Shown: in pieces, positions 44,670 to 55,590 of the stretch
Layout of the letters: every line of letters starts with the position of its first letter
Position numbering within the stretch: the stretch's first letter is position 1
Source of the DNA: Amyelois transitella
Lineage: Eukaryota > Arthropoda > Insecta > Lepidoptera > Pyralidae
Assembly (NCBI RefSeq): GCF_032362555.1
Contig: NC_083523.1
Coordinates: forward strand, 1,773,501 to 1,837,500
Reading direction: 5' to 3'
Length of the DNA stretch: 64,000 nucleotides
Made by a program: the position numbers and the translations under genes
Notes under the pieces: generated by a model
Seen by the model: only the letters and a program-made list of their open reading frames with translations
Databases searched by the model: none
What the model was told of the DNA's origin: nothing

Positions 44670-45334
44670 CCGATCGAATACAGATGCTTTTTCTCTCCCA
44701 CTGGGCCTGCGATCGCCTGGGCCATTCGGTTTAGGAGCGAGGTGACCGTGGACTTCTTCCTATCTTCGTCCTGGTCGGTGACTATCCGCTTCGACTGGCG
44801 ACTCTCCTCCTCGAGCGCTTGTTGCAGCCTCTCCGATCCGCTGGAGTCCCGAGATTGACTCGGAAATCCCCCGCGATTCGCAGCGGCCTCGCTTTCGCCC
44901 TGTCCGCGTCTCAAAAGAAAACCGAGATCTTGACCTCTGTTTTCGTATGCCACTACCTCATGGTGTTGCGAGGCTGTAAGGGCACCCAGGTGGTCCCGGG
45001 TTTCGCCCGTGTGGTGAGACACTGCCATGACGTCCACGCTTAGCACTTTAGGAGTGTGAGTGTCTCCCGTTCTCCAGTTCCCTATGTCCTTCAGCACGCT
45101 GCATACCTTCTGGAAGGCTGTGGAGTTGTCGTCAGTGGCGAACAGTGCGATGGTTTTGTTCTTCCTCCGCACTATCCGACACCGCTGACCCCCCACTGAT
45201 ACCGTTGGTAAGGCGTCGTAGATTTTACGACGCATGGTGGTTTTGCTTCCGTTCAATAGGAGACCGAGTCCCGGTGCGATGTGCCGGCCTCGGCTGAGTG
45301 CAAGAGATTTGGCAATAGGTCTTCGCTGCCAAAT
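44670..45334 (-). pseudogene. EVE copy 2, upstream viral region only
   Basis: The minus strand encodes one open stretch that from 45334 to 44811 is almost identical to 30634-30101 (blocks MRRKIYDALPTVSVGGQRC, IALFATDDNSTAFQKVCSVL, GNWRTGDTHTPKVLSVDVMA). From 44811 to 44670 it diverges from copy 1 (DQDEDRKKSTVTSLLNRMAQ), possibly preserving viral sequence that copy 1 lost. No helicase motif is present here. The junction with LINE 3' UTR at 45335 is the same as in copy 1, so this is a duplication of an already integrated EVE, not a second integration. Confidence 0.7.
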
Positions 45335-45580
45335 GAGCAAGGGCTAGTCAAGATTAGAACTCATAAGGTTGAGCGTTGCATCCGCTCGCGAGTTTGCATT
45401 GCTCGCATTGCTCAAAGGCAAAGTCCAAGGCCGAGGTTCGTCCCAACTGGGAGCCCCTTGCGCGCTTTTGCCGAAAAGGCTGTTAGGAGGAGCGTCAAGC
45501 CCTCGCGTAAAAGCGTCCCGCTGTAATAGTAAATGCCCCTCAGGCAAACTATGTTCTCATAGTAAAAAAAATAAAAAAAA
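45335..45580 (+). mobile_element. jockey LINE 3' UTR tail, copy 2
   Basis: GCTAGTCAAGATT followed by AGAACTCATAAGG and the rest of the UTR seen at 30635-30872, ending in an A-rich run (about 45564-45580). Part of the duplicated block. Confidence 0.8.
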
Positions 45581-46054
45581 ATATAGCCATCTCGCATTTT
45601 CGAACTGTATTTATTGTTGCTGAATCCTGAGGGAGACATCTCGAAGGGAGTAGCGAAATCACTTAGTAATATTGACGATACGTCAATGTCATGTCAATAT
45701 GTAATTGAAGATACGTCGTAGTTTTGACACTATTGACTAGAAGGCGTTACTGTCTGCTGTGCTTTTACTGTATTTGTGCGCTAATAAGTATTATGTCACT
45801 TGCTTAAAGATGGCGCGACATGTACTGTTCGGAAATTGAAATATTATTTTTAAGTTGTTGCGTACAATAAATGTATGCTCGTCCACATGTTCTATGTTTG
45901 TAAGTTAATTGACGTCGTTGTAGAAAATGCAGCGGTGAAGTTTGTTGCGCCGCCTCTTTTTCACTTGCGCTTTGGAGTGGTAGTAAACTTAGTATTAAGC
46001 AAATTACTGACGTCAATTCTTGGTTTCCGAATAAACAAATTATTATTTAACTTT
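45581..46054. other. Non-coding, duplicate of 30873-31350
   Basis: No gene; high identity to the first block copy. Confidence 0.5.
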
Positions 46055-46532
46055 TTATATTATTTTACTTACATTACTTTGGGAAAAGGGGTCTACTGCT
46101 ATTCCCCTTGTGCCCGTGGCAAATGAGTCCCCACCCATGACTGCCACTGGTCGCTGTTCCAGCAAGCACAGCTCTGCCACCACATCCATGCCACCTCCGG
46201 TGCGCCTACTGGATTGAGCCCTTGGCAGACCTTTTTTAGTGACGATTTTTTTCAGTCCAATACTGAACTGCATGAAAAGGAAATCATTATGATATAATAT
46301 ATATGCATGTTACTAATATAATCAATCTGTTTTAATGCTAGCTTACCTTAGCCCAAGCCTGCCCATCTCTGATAGCCCCACCCAAGGCGTTAGTGGCCTC
46401 AGCGAACTCCTGCCACTTTTTTCGAGTTTCTTGTTTGGCCTGCTGCGTTCGCAGGCCTCGAGCAATTCCTGGATTTCTCTCCAGGAACTCCACTAATGCT
46501 GCTATTTGGTTTAGCGTGCGTCTGTTTGCCAT
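46055..46532 (-). pseudogene. Myb/SANT-like DNA-binding gene, copy 2
   Basis: Exon 1 is 46532-46347, intact: MANRRTLNQIAALVEFLERN to NALGGAIRDGQAWAK, donor AAG/GTAAGC. Exon 2 (about 46267-46055) has lost one A in YWTEKK and three bases nearby relative to copy 1, so the frame breaks before LPRAQSSRRTGGGMDVVAEL. The two block copies are thus broken at different places, which indicates the gene was intact at the time of duplication. Confidence 0.65.
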
Positions 46533-46932
46533 TTCTGCAATAGTATGTATAGCATTACTGTACTCTATTCATAGAATGAACCAAGCAAAGCGCTTTTTCT
46601 GTCTGGCATTTGTATACAAATAGACAAGGACAGAAAACTATCTAGCTCCGCCCAGAAGCGCTTGCGTCCTGTAAAAAACAATAGGGCTCGTTCATATTGC
46701 GAACGTTTTGGTGAGAAACGAGAAATATGTACACAGTATTTATTAGTATGTTGCGAAATTTTCGAAATCCTTCAAATTACTTTCTTAAAATGACGAGACC
46801 TCGAATAAGGGTTTGTATATATACTAAAAATAACTGATGTGTAGGGATTCTCTGAAATGAAATAATTAATATAATATAAAAATATAATTGATGATTATCT
46901 ATATTTCTTATAAAATAAAATTAGTTACATTT
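46533..46932. other. Non-coding spacer, duplicate of 31811-32212
   Basis: No gene seen. Confidence 0.4.
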
Positions 46933-48138
46933 TATTCACTTTCACTCTCCGACATATCAATGTCATTTCCTACGTTTATAATTAAATTTTCATTTAACCC
47001 TTCGAAGTTATGATCTATTTGATTCATTTTGGGCTCTATAACGTCTTCCACGTACCTGACACATTTTTTCCATTTCTCGGGAGTAATTTTCTTAACTGCA
47101 GCATGAAATATTTTTTTACGTCATTCATTTTTAAAGTTACGTTATTTGAAGCAACGTCTCCTTTTATTTGAGCCCATATTAACTCAATCGGGTTAAGTTC
47201 GCAGTGATATGGCGGAAGGCGGATCGCCGTTTTATTTTTTCTTTTTGCGATTTCATCAATTACACACGCCTCATATCGTTTTCTATGCTCCTTGATGATT
47301 AAGAGTAGTTCTCGATTTAGCAAATTTTCTTCAAATTGTATTCTCTTTTCTTTTAACCACTCAATTATTTCTTGTTTTTTACTATTTGCAGTTGGAAGTC
47401 TTTCAACCTTCCTTGAATGATATGAGGCGTTATCCATGACAATCACCGCATTTTCGGGGAGTTTTTCAATTGTTTCAATGAACCAATTTTCAAAATTTTC
47501 TGAATTCATTTCTTGTTGATAGTCGCCTTGCTTCTTTGACTCGAACACATGCAATGCTCCTTCTACGAAACCTTCTTCGCTGCCGATGTGGGTAATAATT
47601 AATCGCTTCCCCTTGCCTGTAACAAAGGAATAAAAAATTTAAAAACATGCGTAGGCAAAGTTAAAATAATAACACATTGCTGATAATAAAAATACAATGG
47701 TTTTTATCTTGTTTATGACAGTCGACGGCCAGCCACCTGCGGCGACACTTTCATTGACAAACATACGCAAATAGATCATTAACTCATACACAAATAGATC
47801 ATTAATTTTTAAGAATGAATTACAATGAAACTTACCTGAGGGATTCTTTAAGCCAGTAGATAAGCCTTTTATAAAAGCATCACATGCGCTGGTCACGGTT
47901 GTATCCTTCCAAGTTTTAGAAGTTGTGTGACCTTCATTCAGCCAGGTTTCGTCCAAATAATATATTTTTTTACCAGCTTCTCGGGCATTTTTAATTGCAC
48001 ATAAATAATTTCTTCTCCAAACGAATATGTCTTAAGGTCTTCTCTATCAGTCAATAAACTGTTTCTGCCTCCTTTGTCAAATTTAAGCTATAATGAATGA
48101 ATTGTTTAATTTCAGACAAAACAGAGCCATATTGGCCC
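46933..48138 (-). pseudogene. Sailor-like (DD82E) transposase, copy 2
   Basis: The better-preserved copy. Exon with DETWLNEGHTTSKTW (47956 region, first Asp); next exon with GKRLIITHIGSEEGF and a 172-codon open frame 47554-47036 holding VIVMDNASYHSRKVE (second Asp), a variable insert (EIIEWLKEKRIQFEENLL), then AIRLPPYHCELNPIELIWAQ with the catalytic Glu 82 residues after the second Asp. A frameshift near 47100 separates the C-terminal MNQIDHNFEGLNENLI tail, whose stop lies near 46933. The N-terminal region has stops (for example after KEAETVY). Member of the Sailor branch of the IS630-Tc1-mariner group by spacing. Confidence 0.75.
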
Positions 48139-48630
48139 TGTTACAGCTCTAGTATTTTAAAATAAAACAAAGTTAAAATAAATAATTCTAACAATGTAAA
48201 AGGCAATTTTGATGTAGACCAGTGTTATCATTGATCGTATGCATTAACAATTAAACTTTATGAAATTCCAGAATACAGTTGCGTTTGTCATTGAAACATA
48301 AAGAAACCTTACATTTTCCATATTTCGTGAAGGAACGGTATTTTAACATGTGTACAGCCATGAATAGTTGTTATGTAGTTGTAAACGCGCGTTGAACCGT
48401 TCAACGCGCGTTTACAACGCGTTCAACTTGAACGCTTGTCATCTGATCGTACCCTTAAAAAGGCACGTTAAGGGAGATCTTCTTGATCTCCATTTGTACA
48501 TCTTCTACTGTTCCTGCCGCTGACCATAAACAGGGAGTGAGAACACTTCCAGTTTTCTATCTCATTCAAATTCTGTCTTTGCATATGCCCCAAATCGTAG
48601 AGATCCCCAATTCGTAGAGAGCCCCTCGTA
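48139..48630. other. Non-coding with a 20-bp palindrome
   Basis: No gene. Contains the inverted repeat 48378-48397 / 48399-48418 (GTTGTAAACGCGCGTTGAAC and its exact complement around a single C), then GTTCAACTTGAACG. Probably the end or foldback of a small DNA transposon. Confidence 0.7.
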
Positions 48631-49789
48631 GAGAATTATTTTTATTTAACTCCTCCATGAGGGCTCCTGTTTATTTTCGACATTTTTGTATTTCATTGAA
48701 TGATTGTGTTCAAGGATATTTCTCATTTCGAGAAAAAATGCTATTTTATGTGACCTTTGATGACTCATTGATGTTGACGCTGCACGTTTGGTTTTACCGC
48801 TTACACATTTTTGACACTTTTCGGCAACCCATCTTCTAGTCATAGTCTAGGCATAGCGTTTCAGAACCCGTTCGGGTGAATACCCATTTTATAGGGTAAA
48901 TTAGATAAGGGAAACCAGTTTATAGACTTAATCTCGTTCTTTGTTTTTGGAATAAATTTAATGTCGTTCGGGACGTGCGCAATGATATAAAGGCGCACCT
49001 TTTGTTTCCCTTAGAGAGTTATTTTTATTTAACTCCTCCATGAGGGCTCCTGTTTATTTTCGTCATTTTTGTATTTCATTGAATGATCGTGTTCAAGGAT
49101 ATTTCTCATTTCGAGAAAAAATGCTGTTTTATGTGACCTTTGATGACTCATTGATGTTGACGCTGCACGTTTGGTTTTACCGCTTACACATTTTTGACAC
49201 TTTTCTGCAACCCATCTTCTAGTCTCCGTCAAAAATGGCATAGCAATTGAGAACCCATTCGGGTGAATACCCAGTTTATAGGGTAAATTAGATAAGGGAA
49301 ACCAGTTTATAGACTTAATCTCGTTCTTTGTTTTTGGAATAAATTTAATGTCGTTCGGGACGTGCGCAATGATATAAAGGCGCACCTTTTGTTTCCCTTA
49401 GAGAGTTATTTTTATTTAACTCCTCCATGAGGGCTCCTGTTTATTTTCGACATTTTTGTATTTCATTGAATGATCGTGTTCAAGGATATTTCTCATTTCG
49501 AGAAAAAATGCTGTTTTATGTGACCTTTGATGACTCATTGATGTTGACGCTGCACGTTTGGTTTTACCGCTTACACATTTTTGACACTTTTCTGCAACCC
49601 ATCTTCTAGTCTCCGTCAAAAATGGCATAGCAATTGAGAACCCATTCGGGTGAATACCCATTTTATAGGGTAAATTAGATAAGGAAACCAGTTTATAGAC
49701 TTAATCTCGTTCTTTGTTTTTGGAATAAATTTAATGTCGTTCGGGACGTGCGCAATGATATAAAGGCGCACCTTTTGTTTCCCTTAGAG
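48631..49789 (-). repeat. Tandem array of three ~385-bp Dcp2-derived units
   Basis: Units at about 48631-49013, 49014-49400 and 49401-49789 are nearly identical. The minus strand of each encodes RLYIIAHVPNDIKFIPKTK, EIKSINWFPLSNLP, LGIHPNGFSIAMPFL and RRWVAEKCQKC, followed by a basic, Ser-rich tail ending KQEPSWRS. This corresponds to the region just after the Nudix box in the mRNA-decapping enzyme Dcp2 (family pattern RLYIIxxVPxDxKFxPKTxxEI, then WF, then a PF..RRW segment). The Nudix catalytic box is absent. Unit 2 is fully open (118 codons); unit 3 has a one-base deletion, and unit 1 a changed segment replacing PFLTET. A further 1.5 units lie at 59069-59628. Confidence 0.75.
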
Positions 49790-49803
49790 CAGCCATACTC
49801 AAC

Positions 49804-50672
49804 CTTTTTTTTACTAGGGCCAAAAAACGTTTCGGTCATGGGATCCCGGGCCGCAAGCGAGAAATTATTAGGTCATAAATAAAATATAAATCAAAGGTAA
49901 CGATATATTTACTTTATTGATGAGAAGAAAATTGAAAACACTATATCGATGCTTTCGACAACAATTGTCGTAAAAACCAAAATGGCACTTTTGGAAATAA
50001 GCTAAAAACAAATGAAAAAAAATATTTTCCGTAATATCTTCTTTATTTTAAAACCTATAAAATAATGATGTATACACGAAATACATGAATTTTCATGATC
50101 TTTCGCAACGTTTTATTTATATCTATGTCAAGCCTGTATCTTAAAAGTTAAACTGGATATACACCCCAGAAAATTTTAAAAGTCGGTGTTTACGACTTCC
50201 GATATAACAAGATCTATTGCTGCGTTTACTACAAATTAGAAGTATTTACCAATTTTTAAAAATGTTAGCTATTAATTGGAGTTAAAAACCTCGTATTAAA
50301 TCAACTGTTGATGTAAACATTAAAATTTCAAAATAACATTACGTAAAAATCATGAATTTCATTTAGATTTTGCGGTATTTTTAAATTAATATTAATGTAA
50401 AATATGAAATAAAACACAAATAATTTATATTAATTAATTTATTTATTGTTTTAGACCAAATTAAATTGTGACCTTACTTTTTTTTATCAAGAGTCAAAAA
50501 ATAAATCAGTAGAAAAAAAAATCTTACTAGAACGATAAAGAAACAAACTTAGTACAAAACAAAACAACGTAAAGAATCGATATTATCAGAAGTTACTTTG
50601 GTAACTGAAAAATAAAACACAATCTTCTCCCTGGTGATTAAAGTAATTAGTGGCATCATTTTAATAACTAAT
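49804..50672. other. Non-coding 3' flank of the DUF7869-like gene
   Basis: AT-rich, with hAT-type terminal sequence (GGGCCGCAAGCGAG near 49850). No ORF. Confidence 0.4.
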
Positions 50673-53600
50673 TTAACTAGAAATCTCATCTTCCTCGTCA
50701 GTCTCAGGAAGAGTTTCTACAATATCTCGAGACTGATAGGGCAGCTGCTTATATTCAGCATGAAATCGTTTGTTAATTGTACCTTGATCACACAGTCGCA
50801 CAAGATCTTTATATTTTGCGGCTGTAATGGGTAGTCTATTCGTGTAGAGTGCTTTTGGTTTCAAGTCTCTTACTTGTTTATATTTTTCTTCGTCTGTCTT
50901 TTCTTTCGGTTTATTCTTCGCTTTGCCTCTACCCTTTCCTTTACGCTTAATGTCTTCAAACAAGTTTATCGTATGTGTTACAGCATCTTCTTTCATCGAA
51001 TATTTAAGCTCCATTTGGTTTAAATTTGACTTTCTGAAAGTTGCTATTCTGATATTCCTCCATTTTATATCTTTCAATGTTTCTTTTGTAAAAGTGTTTG
51101 ACGCAATTTCACCCCAGTCCAAGAAATCCGTGTGGTCCATCACATTGACTATATACGGTTTCGGCCGTTTTCGCGCTGACTCGAAGTATGTAGGCCATTG
51201 AGATGGACTCCAAACTATAAGTTTTTTCACTTCTCTTTCTATAACTGCATGCATCGAGTCGGCTGGCATGTAAGTATGTCCCGGAAGTAAAAAATTTACC
51301 TGAATTACTTCTAAGTTATTAGAATGCATTAAATAATAATTTAATGCTGCTAAAACCGTTTTGTTTTTGTTTTGACCCCCAGATGAGTCACAATAAAAAA
51401 GTAAATTTTGGACGCCTTTTTCATCTGCAATTTTTAAATACTTATACAAACAAGTAGCGATTTCATCACTGCCTTTTTTACCGTCACATTCTCCCCATGT
51501 AAAGCAATATCCATCTTGAGTTCTACTCTCATAAACTGTAAAATTAAACACAGCATATTTTCGGGAATAGTATAATAGCATGCTTTCCCCGTGAGGGGTA
51601 TTCAAAACTTTTTGCAAGTCGAAACTAGCGGTTACTGTTTCATTTCTAATGACATGAAGTTTTTGATGAGCTGTAAATCTTCTGTAACTTGCTTTCTTTT
51701 CCAGGACATGATCGTCAAATTTTTTCTTATCTTCCTCATCTTGTAAATCCTTCTGGTTTTCTGCATTTAAACAAACAACACATTTGTCTTTTTTAGGGAT
51801 ATGGAAGCCTACGTGTGGGTAATTCTCAGAAAATATGTTCCTAAATAATCCTTCACTAACGTTTTCTTTTTTTTCCTTAGTGCAATCTTTTAAGTAAATT
51901 TGATAAAGGTTTGAAACGTTTTTTATTTCCTTTGATAAATAAACACGATTACTATCTTTTCGAGCATAATGTGACGGTCTAACTGGTAGTTTATCAATAA
52001 ATTCTTTCACATAATTTTTAGCCGATTCTGAATACTTTGAATAATTTCTTGTTCTTTTTTCAAGTTGCGCCATACCTTCTTTCGAGTTTGCGAGTGTATA
52101 TAGTAAAAACTTTTGTGTTATGTCCAATGTATTTAATATAAATTTTTGACAAACTTTTCTACTACCTTCTCCTTCATTTATATAATATTCATACGTAATT
52201 TGTCTTCTACTATTAGCAGAGTCAGTCCTTTTTCTATTAATTGGTGTCGGACGTGCACACCGAACAATCCAATCTTTTCTGCGCTGAGGATCGAGAGACC
52301 AGTAAAATTCAAAAACTGATTTTCGTTTTTCTTCATTAATTTCAAAGCATTTTCTTTTACATTTTTCTGGATGACAAGGATTTTCTTTTAAACTCTTGTT
52401 TTCTTTTATTTCTCCCTTTCTATTTTCATACAATAATCCTGCATCTTTGAGCTTTTTATTCTTTTTATATTTATTAACTGGTTTAACATTTCTTTCTGCA
52501 AAATCGTTAACGATGTTTTCTACGGGTTTCTTTTTCTTAAATCGTTTTTTTTTCTTCTTACCATCATTGTCACTTGAACTTTCGCTTTCATTTAGGCTCC
52601 AATTATCTGAACTGCCAGCGGAAAATGGATTTTCTTCATCACTAGGTAGAAAGTCCATATACGACTTTATGGAAACTTTGCGTCTTTTCTTAAGCTTTTG
52701 CTTTAGGTTATCATCAAAGGAACATCCAGGCAAAACGGCGTCTTTTGATAGTCTTGGTTGCAAAGTATTCACAGGTTCAATTAACAAATTGGTAGGAGAT
52801 ATCAACTGGTCTGTATCGGCAGAAATAGGATCTTCACACTGTATACCGCTTACAGGTGAATTGGGCGGCAGCCTACTCAGGTGTAATATGACGTCACTTG
52901 ATGTGCTTGTTTGCGGAGCAGTAACTGGTACGTTCAACAAATTGGTAGGAGACGTTGACAGGTCAGTATCGGCAGTAGTAGCATCTTCACACTGTAGACC
53001 GTCTACAGGTGAATTGGGAGGCAGCGTACTCAAGTGTACAAGTGGTAGTTTAACAGGTACGGCCAGTTGTCGATTTGCGTTACCTACCGGAACTATGACG
53101 TCACTTGATAAGCTTGGTTGCAGAGCAGTAACTGGCACGACCAACAAATCGGTAGGAGACACCAACAAGTCAGTATCGGCAGGAGTAGGATCTTCAGACT
53201 GCAGACCGTCTACAGATGGTTTGACCGGCGACTTTGTCAGAGGTACAATAGTTAGCTCAGTGGGCATCGTCGGTTGATCATCTCCTGTGGGCCATATTGG
53301 TAACGAAACTTCACTTGATGGACTCGGCTGTGAAGTATTAGATGCGAATAACAAATCAGACGTATGCTTGTCAGTGTCTGCTGTAGTAGGGTCTTCACAA
53401 TGACGGTCCATTAAGAGGGTCGGCATCAGAGATTTGATGGGTGCGATAGGGAAATCGGTGGGTATTGTATGATGACTTGACGGTATCCTCAGGTCAATAG
53501 TACTTTCAATAGGAGGGTAAGGATGCTGAGGAAGACCTGAAGATGAACACGGATCAACGTCACGTGTACATAGACTTAATTGTGGTGTAATCAGTGGGGA

Positions 53601-54739
53601 ATCAGAATGCGATTTTACAAAAGTAAATGTGTCGCAATCCGTAGATTTTGAATAAACTGACAAAATATTTATTTTTTTCTTTGAAGTGGTAAAGCTATCA
53701 TTTGTATGAATTGGACTGAATGATAAGTTTGATACACTTTTTGTGCTATTGCTTTGGCTGCCTCCATTACTTGTGTTAGACTTAGGGCTTACTTTCCTCT
53801 TTTTATCTAGCTTGTTTATATATTCTATTTCTGACTCAAGATTTTGATCTATTTTAGTATCTTCCAAATTATTTGTGCTCTTAATATTCATATCCTGGGT
53901 CCTGAAAATGAAAAACCAAATATTTTTTTAAAATACTTAAAGATAGCGGAAGCGAAACCCCGGGTTTGAAAACTGATTTTAAAAATAAAATTATGTTTAA
54001 ATGTTTTACACCAGCAAACATTTAAACATATTTTTTTTTGCAATCAGTGCTTGGGTGTAAAAGTTATTTAAATAATCATTTAGGTCGTAAAAACCATATC
54101 AAGCCATGTTAGCGTAAATGTAAAGCAAGTAAAATGTACTTAATAAATCATTTAGTTTAATTTATAATTTGTATGTCTTTCTCTTAATTTAATAGTAAGT
54201 ATTTATATAAATAAAAGAATACATAAAACTTAAAGTAAGTATTCAAAACTCTGTGGACCTACCTAATACAAAAGTAAAAGTTTGTATTATTTGTCTGTTT
54301 GTGTAAATCACGCTCCAACCGGCCGAACTGATTATGATGACATAAGAATACGAATATGAATAAAACCGATGAACACAAAGGTAGGGTAATTTCAGTTTGT
54401 TAGTACATTAAAGTATACCTACATGTGTTTTACACTTATAAACATTCTAACATAAGTATTCTTTTCCAATCAGTTGTTTGGGCGTACAAACATTTAAAAT
54501 ACTAATTTGGGTCGTAAAAACCAAAAAAAGACATATTAGCGTAAATGAAAATCAAGTAAAATAGGTACCTACCTAAGTCATTAACAGCCTAACAAGCTTA
54601 TAAACTAGGTATAGGTAGGTACCTACTTTGATACTACATACCTTTTTGATTTTTGCATAGCTTCTCTTAATGATTCTACGGCTCTTTTCCGTTTTAACAA
54701 ATAGTTGAGCTTTCCTTCCTTTTTATTTTCTTCATCCAT
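50673..54739 (-). CDS. DUF7869-like putative transposase, about 1108 aa
   Basis: Exon 1 is 54739-54642 (MDEENKKEGKLNYLLKRKRA, donor AAAAAG/GTATGT). Exon 2 is 53901-50673 (acceptor TTTTCAG), joined in phase and adding 36 residues to the 1072-codon frame. Regions: a Ser/Thr/Pro-rich N-terminus with four imperfect repeats around EDPTPADTD (52740-53420), basic stretches (KKKKKRFKKKK), a Cys motif CHPEKCKRKC, and a conserved C-terminal half with acidic positions in ASFDLQKVLNTP, LFYCDSSGGQNKNKT and GHTYMPADSMHAVIERE, which look like an RNase H-fold nuclease triad. I recognise this half as the multicopy arthropod DUF7869 family; function unproven. No stop or frameshift. Confidence 0.8.
53902..54641. 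repeat. Diverged ~165-bp direct repeat in the intron
   Basis: 54000-54170 and 54420-54590 share GTAAAAACCA, TTAGCGTAAATG, AAGTAAAAT and the CAATCAGT-TTGGG-GTA segments in the same order. They lie inside the intron of the DUF7869-like gene and may be remnants of one small element inserted twice or tandemly copied. Confidence 0.55.
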
Positions 54740-55513
54740 TTTGCACAATAAAAATAAAACAATCACTAAAAGTTCAATTAAACGTAACAGAGAGAAATAT
54801 TGTTATTGTTAGTAATGGCTGTCAACGTATCAACACGACGCATGCGACCGATGAAATGAGCCACTTAAATATGAGCCGCCTCGCACCCCCGCTTTCGTCC
54901 TAGTTAGTATAACTTGCTCTTTTCTTCAGGTCTTAAAGTACTTGGTCAGTATGTGCTTCGCAGTCGTGCGGTAATAAAATATAGACCAATAGTTATTTGT
55001 CTTGTTCTCTCGCTGCTTGAAATGTTACATACGCAAAAGAGATCACTATATTGGACAGAATGCGTACGACGTAATGCAATTTAACTTTTGAAAAGTGACA
55101 TGTTTTTTCAAAATTTTGGGTTGTAATTCGAATACTATTTTAGTTTTTGTTTTACGCCATATTTTCTACAAAAAAAATAATAGCTATTGAAAATACGACA
55201 CAAATAATGATCCAATTCAACGAGAGGTGTGAGTTATGACGTTTGTTTCTCAGAAAAAATTTCATCTTCATAATATTAACGGGGTGTAAGTCGCAAGTTT
55301 TTATATCATTTGTATTTACGATGTTTTGTGTCACTGGCAAATATTGAGAAGCATATTTTACACCCTAATAGATCAAGGCTTTGAAGCAATGTGTCTTATA
55401 CACACCACTTTAAAAAGAAAAGCACGTCTAGACCAATGTAAAATGTTGGGTTTAAAAGCAAATTTTTAAGCCCGATTTAAATACGATATATATACATCGA
55501 TAGAGCGTCAAAA
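54740..55513. other. Non-coding 5' flank of the DUF7869-like gene
   Basis: Upstream region of the gene. No ORF of note and no recognised promoter motif. Confidence 0.35.
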
Positions 55514-55590
55514 GTTGAGTAGGGCTGTATCAAAAAGTCATTTTAGCCAAATTGGCTTTTACGACAATTGTTGCCGAAAGCATCGATATT

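Larger units (their letters stand above)
44811..48138. repeat. Duplicated block, copy 2
   Basis: Counterpart of 30101-33412. The flanks differ: viral-like sequence continues on the left, and unrelated AT-rich DNA (GTTACAGCTCTAG) follows on the right. Confidence 0.9.
49790..55527. mobile_element. DNA element with hAT-like termini around a DUF7869-like gene
   Basis: The left end CAGCCATACTCAAC (49790-49803) and the inverted right end CAGCCCTACTCAAC (55527-55514) match at 13 of 14 bases. They flank the two-exon gene at 50673-54739. The left end abuts the target octamer CCTTAGAG in the Dcp2 array; the right end is followed by TATCAAAA, so the duplication does not close here but at 59069. A 35-40-bp sequence TATCGATGCTTTCG-CAACAATTGTCG occurs inverted near 49952 and 55595. 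Either one element or two overlapping hAT-type ends. Confidence 0.45.

Noticed and set aside
48631-49789. Functional Dcp2 genes
   Set aside because: The units lack the Nudix box and an upstream start, and two of three carry frame changes.
52396-53277. 293-codon plus-strand frame
   Set aside because: Antisense to the repetitive, low-complexity part of the DUF7869-like gene; the composition mirrors that gene.
49782-55535. 49790-55527 as a closed hAT element with its own 8-bp TSD
   Set aside because: The octamer after 55527 (TATCAAAA) does not match CCTTAGAG; the matching octamer is at 59069, so the boundary is left open.
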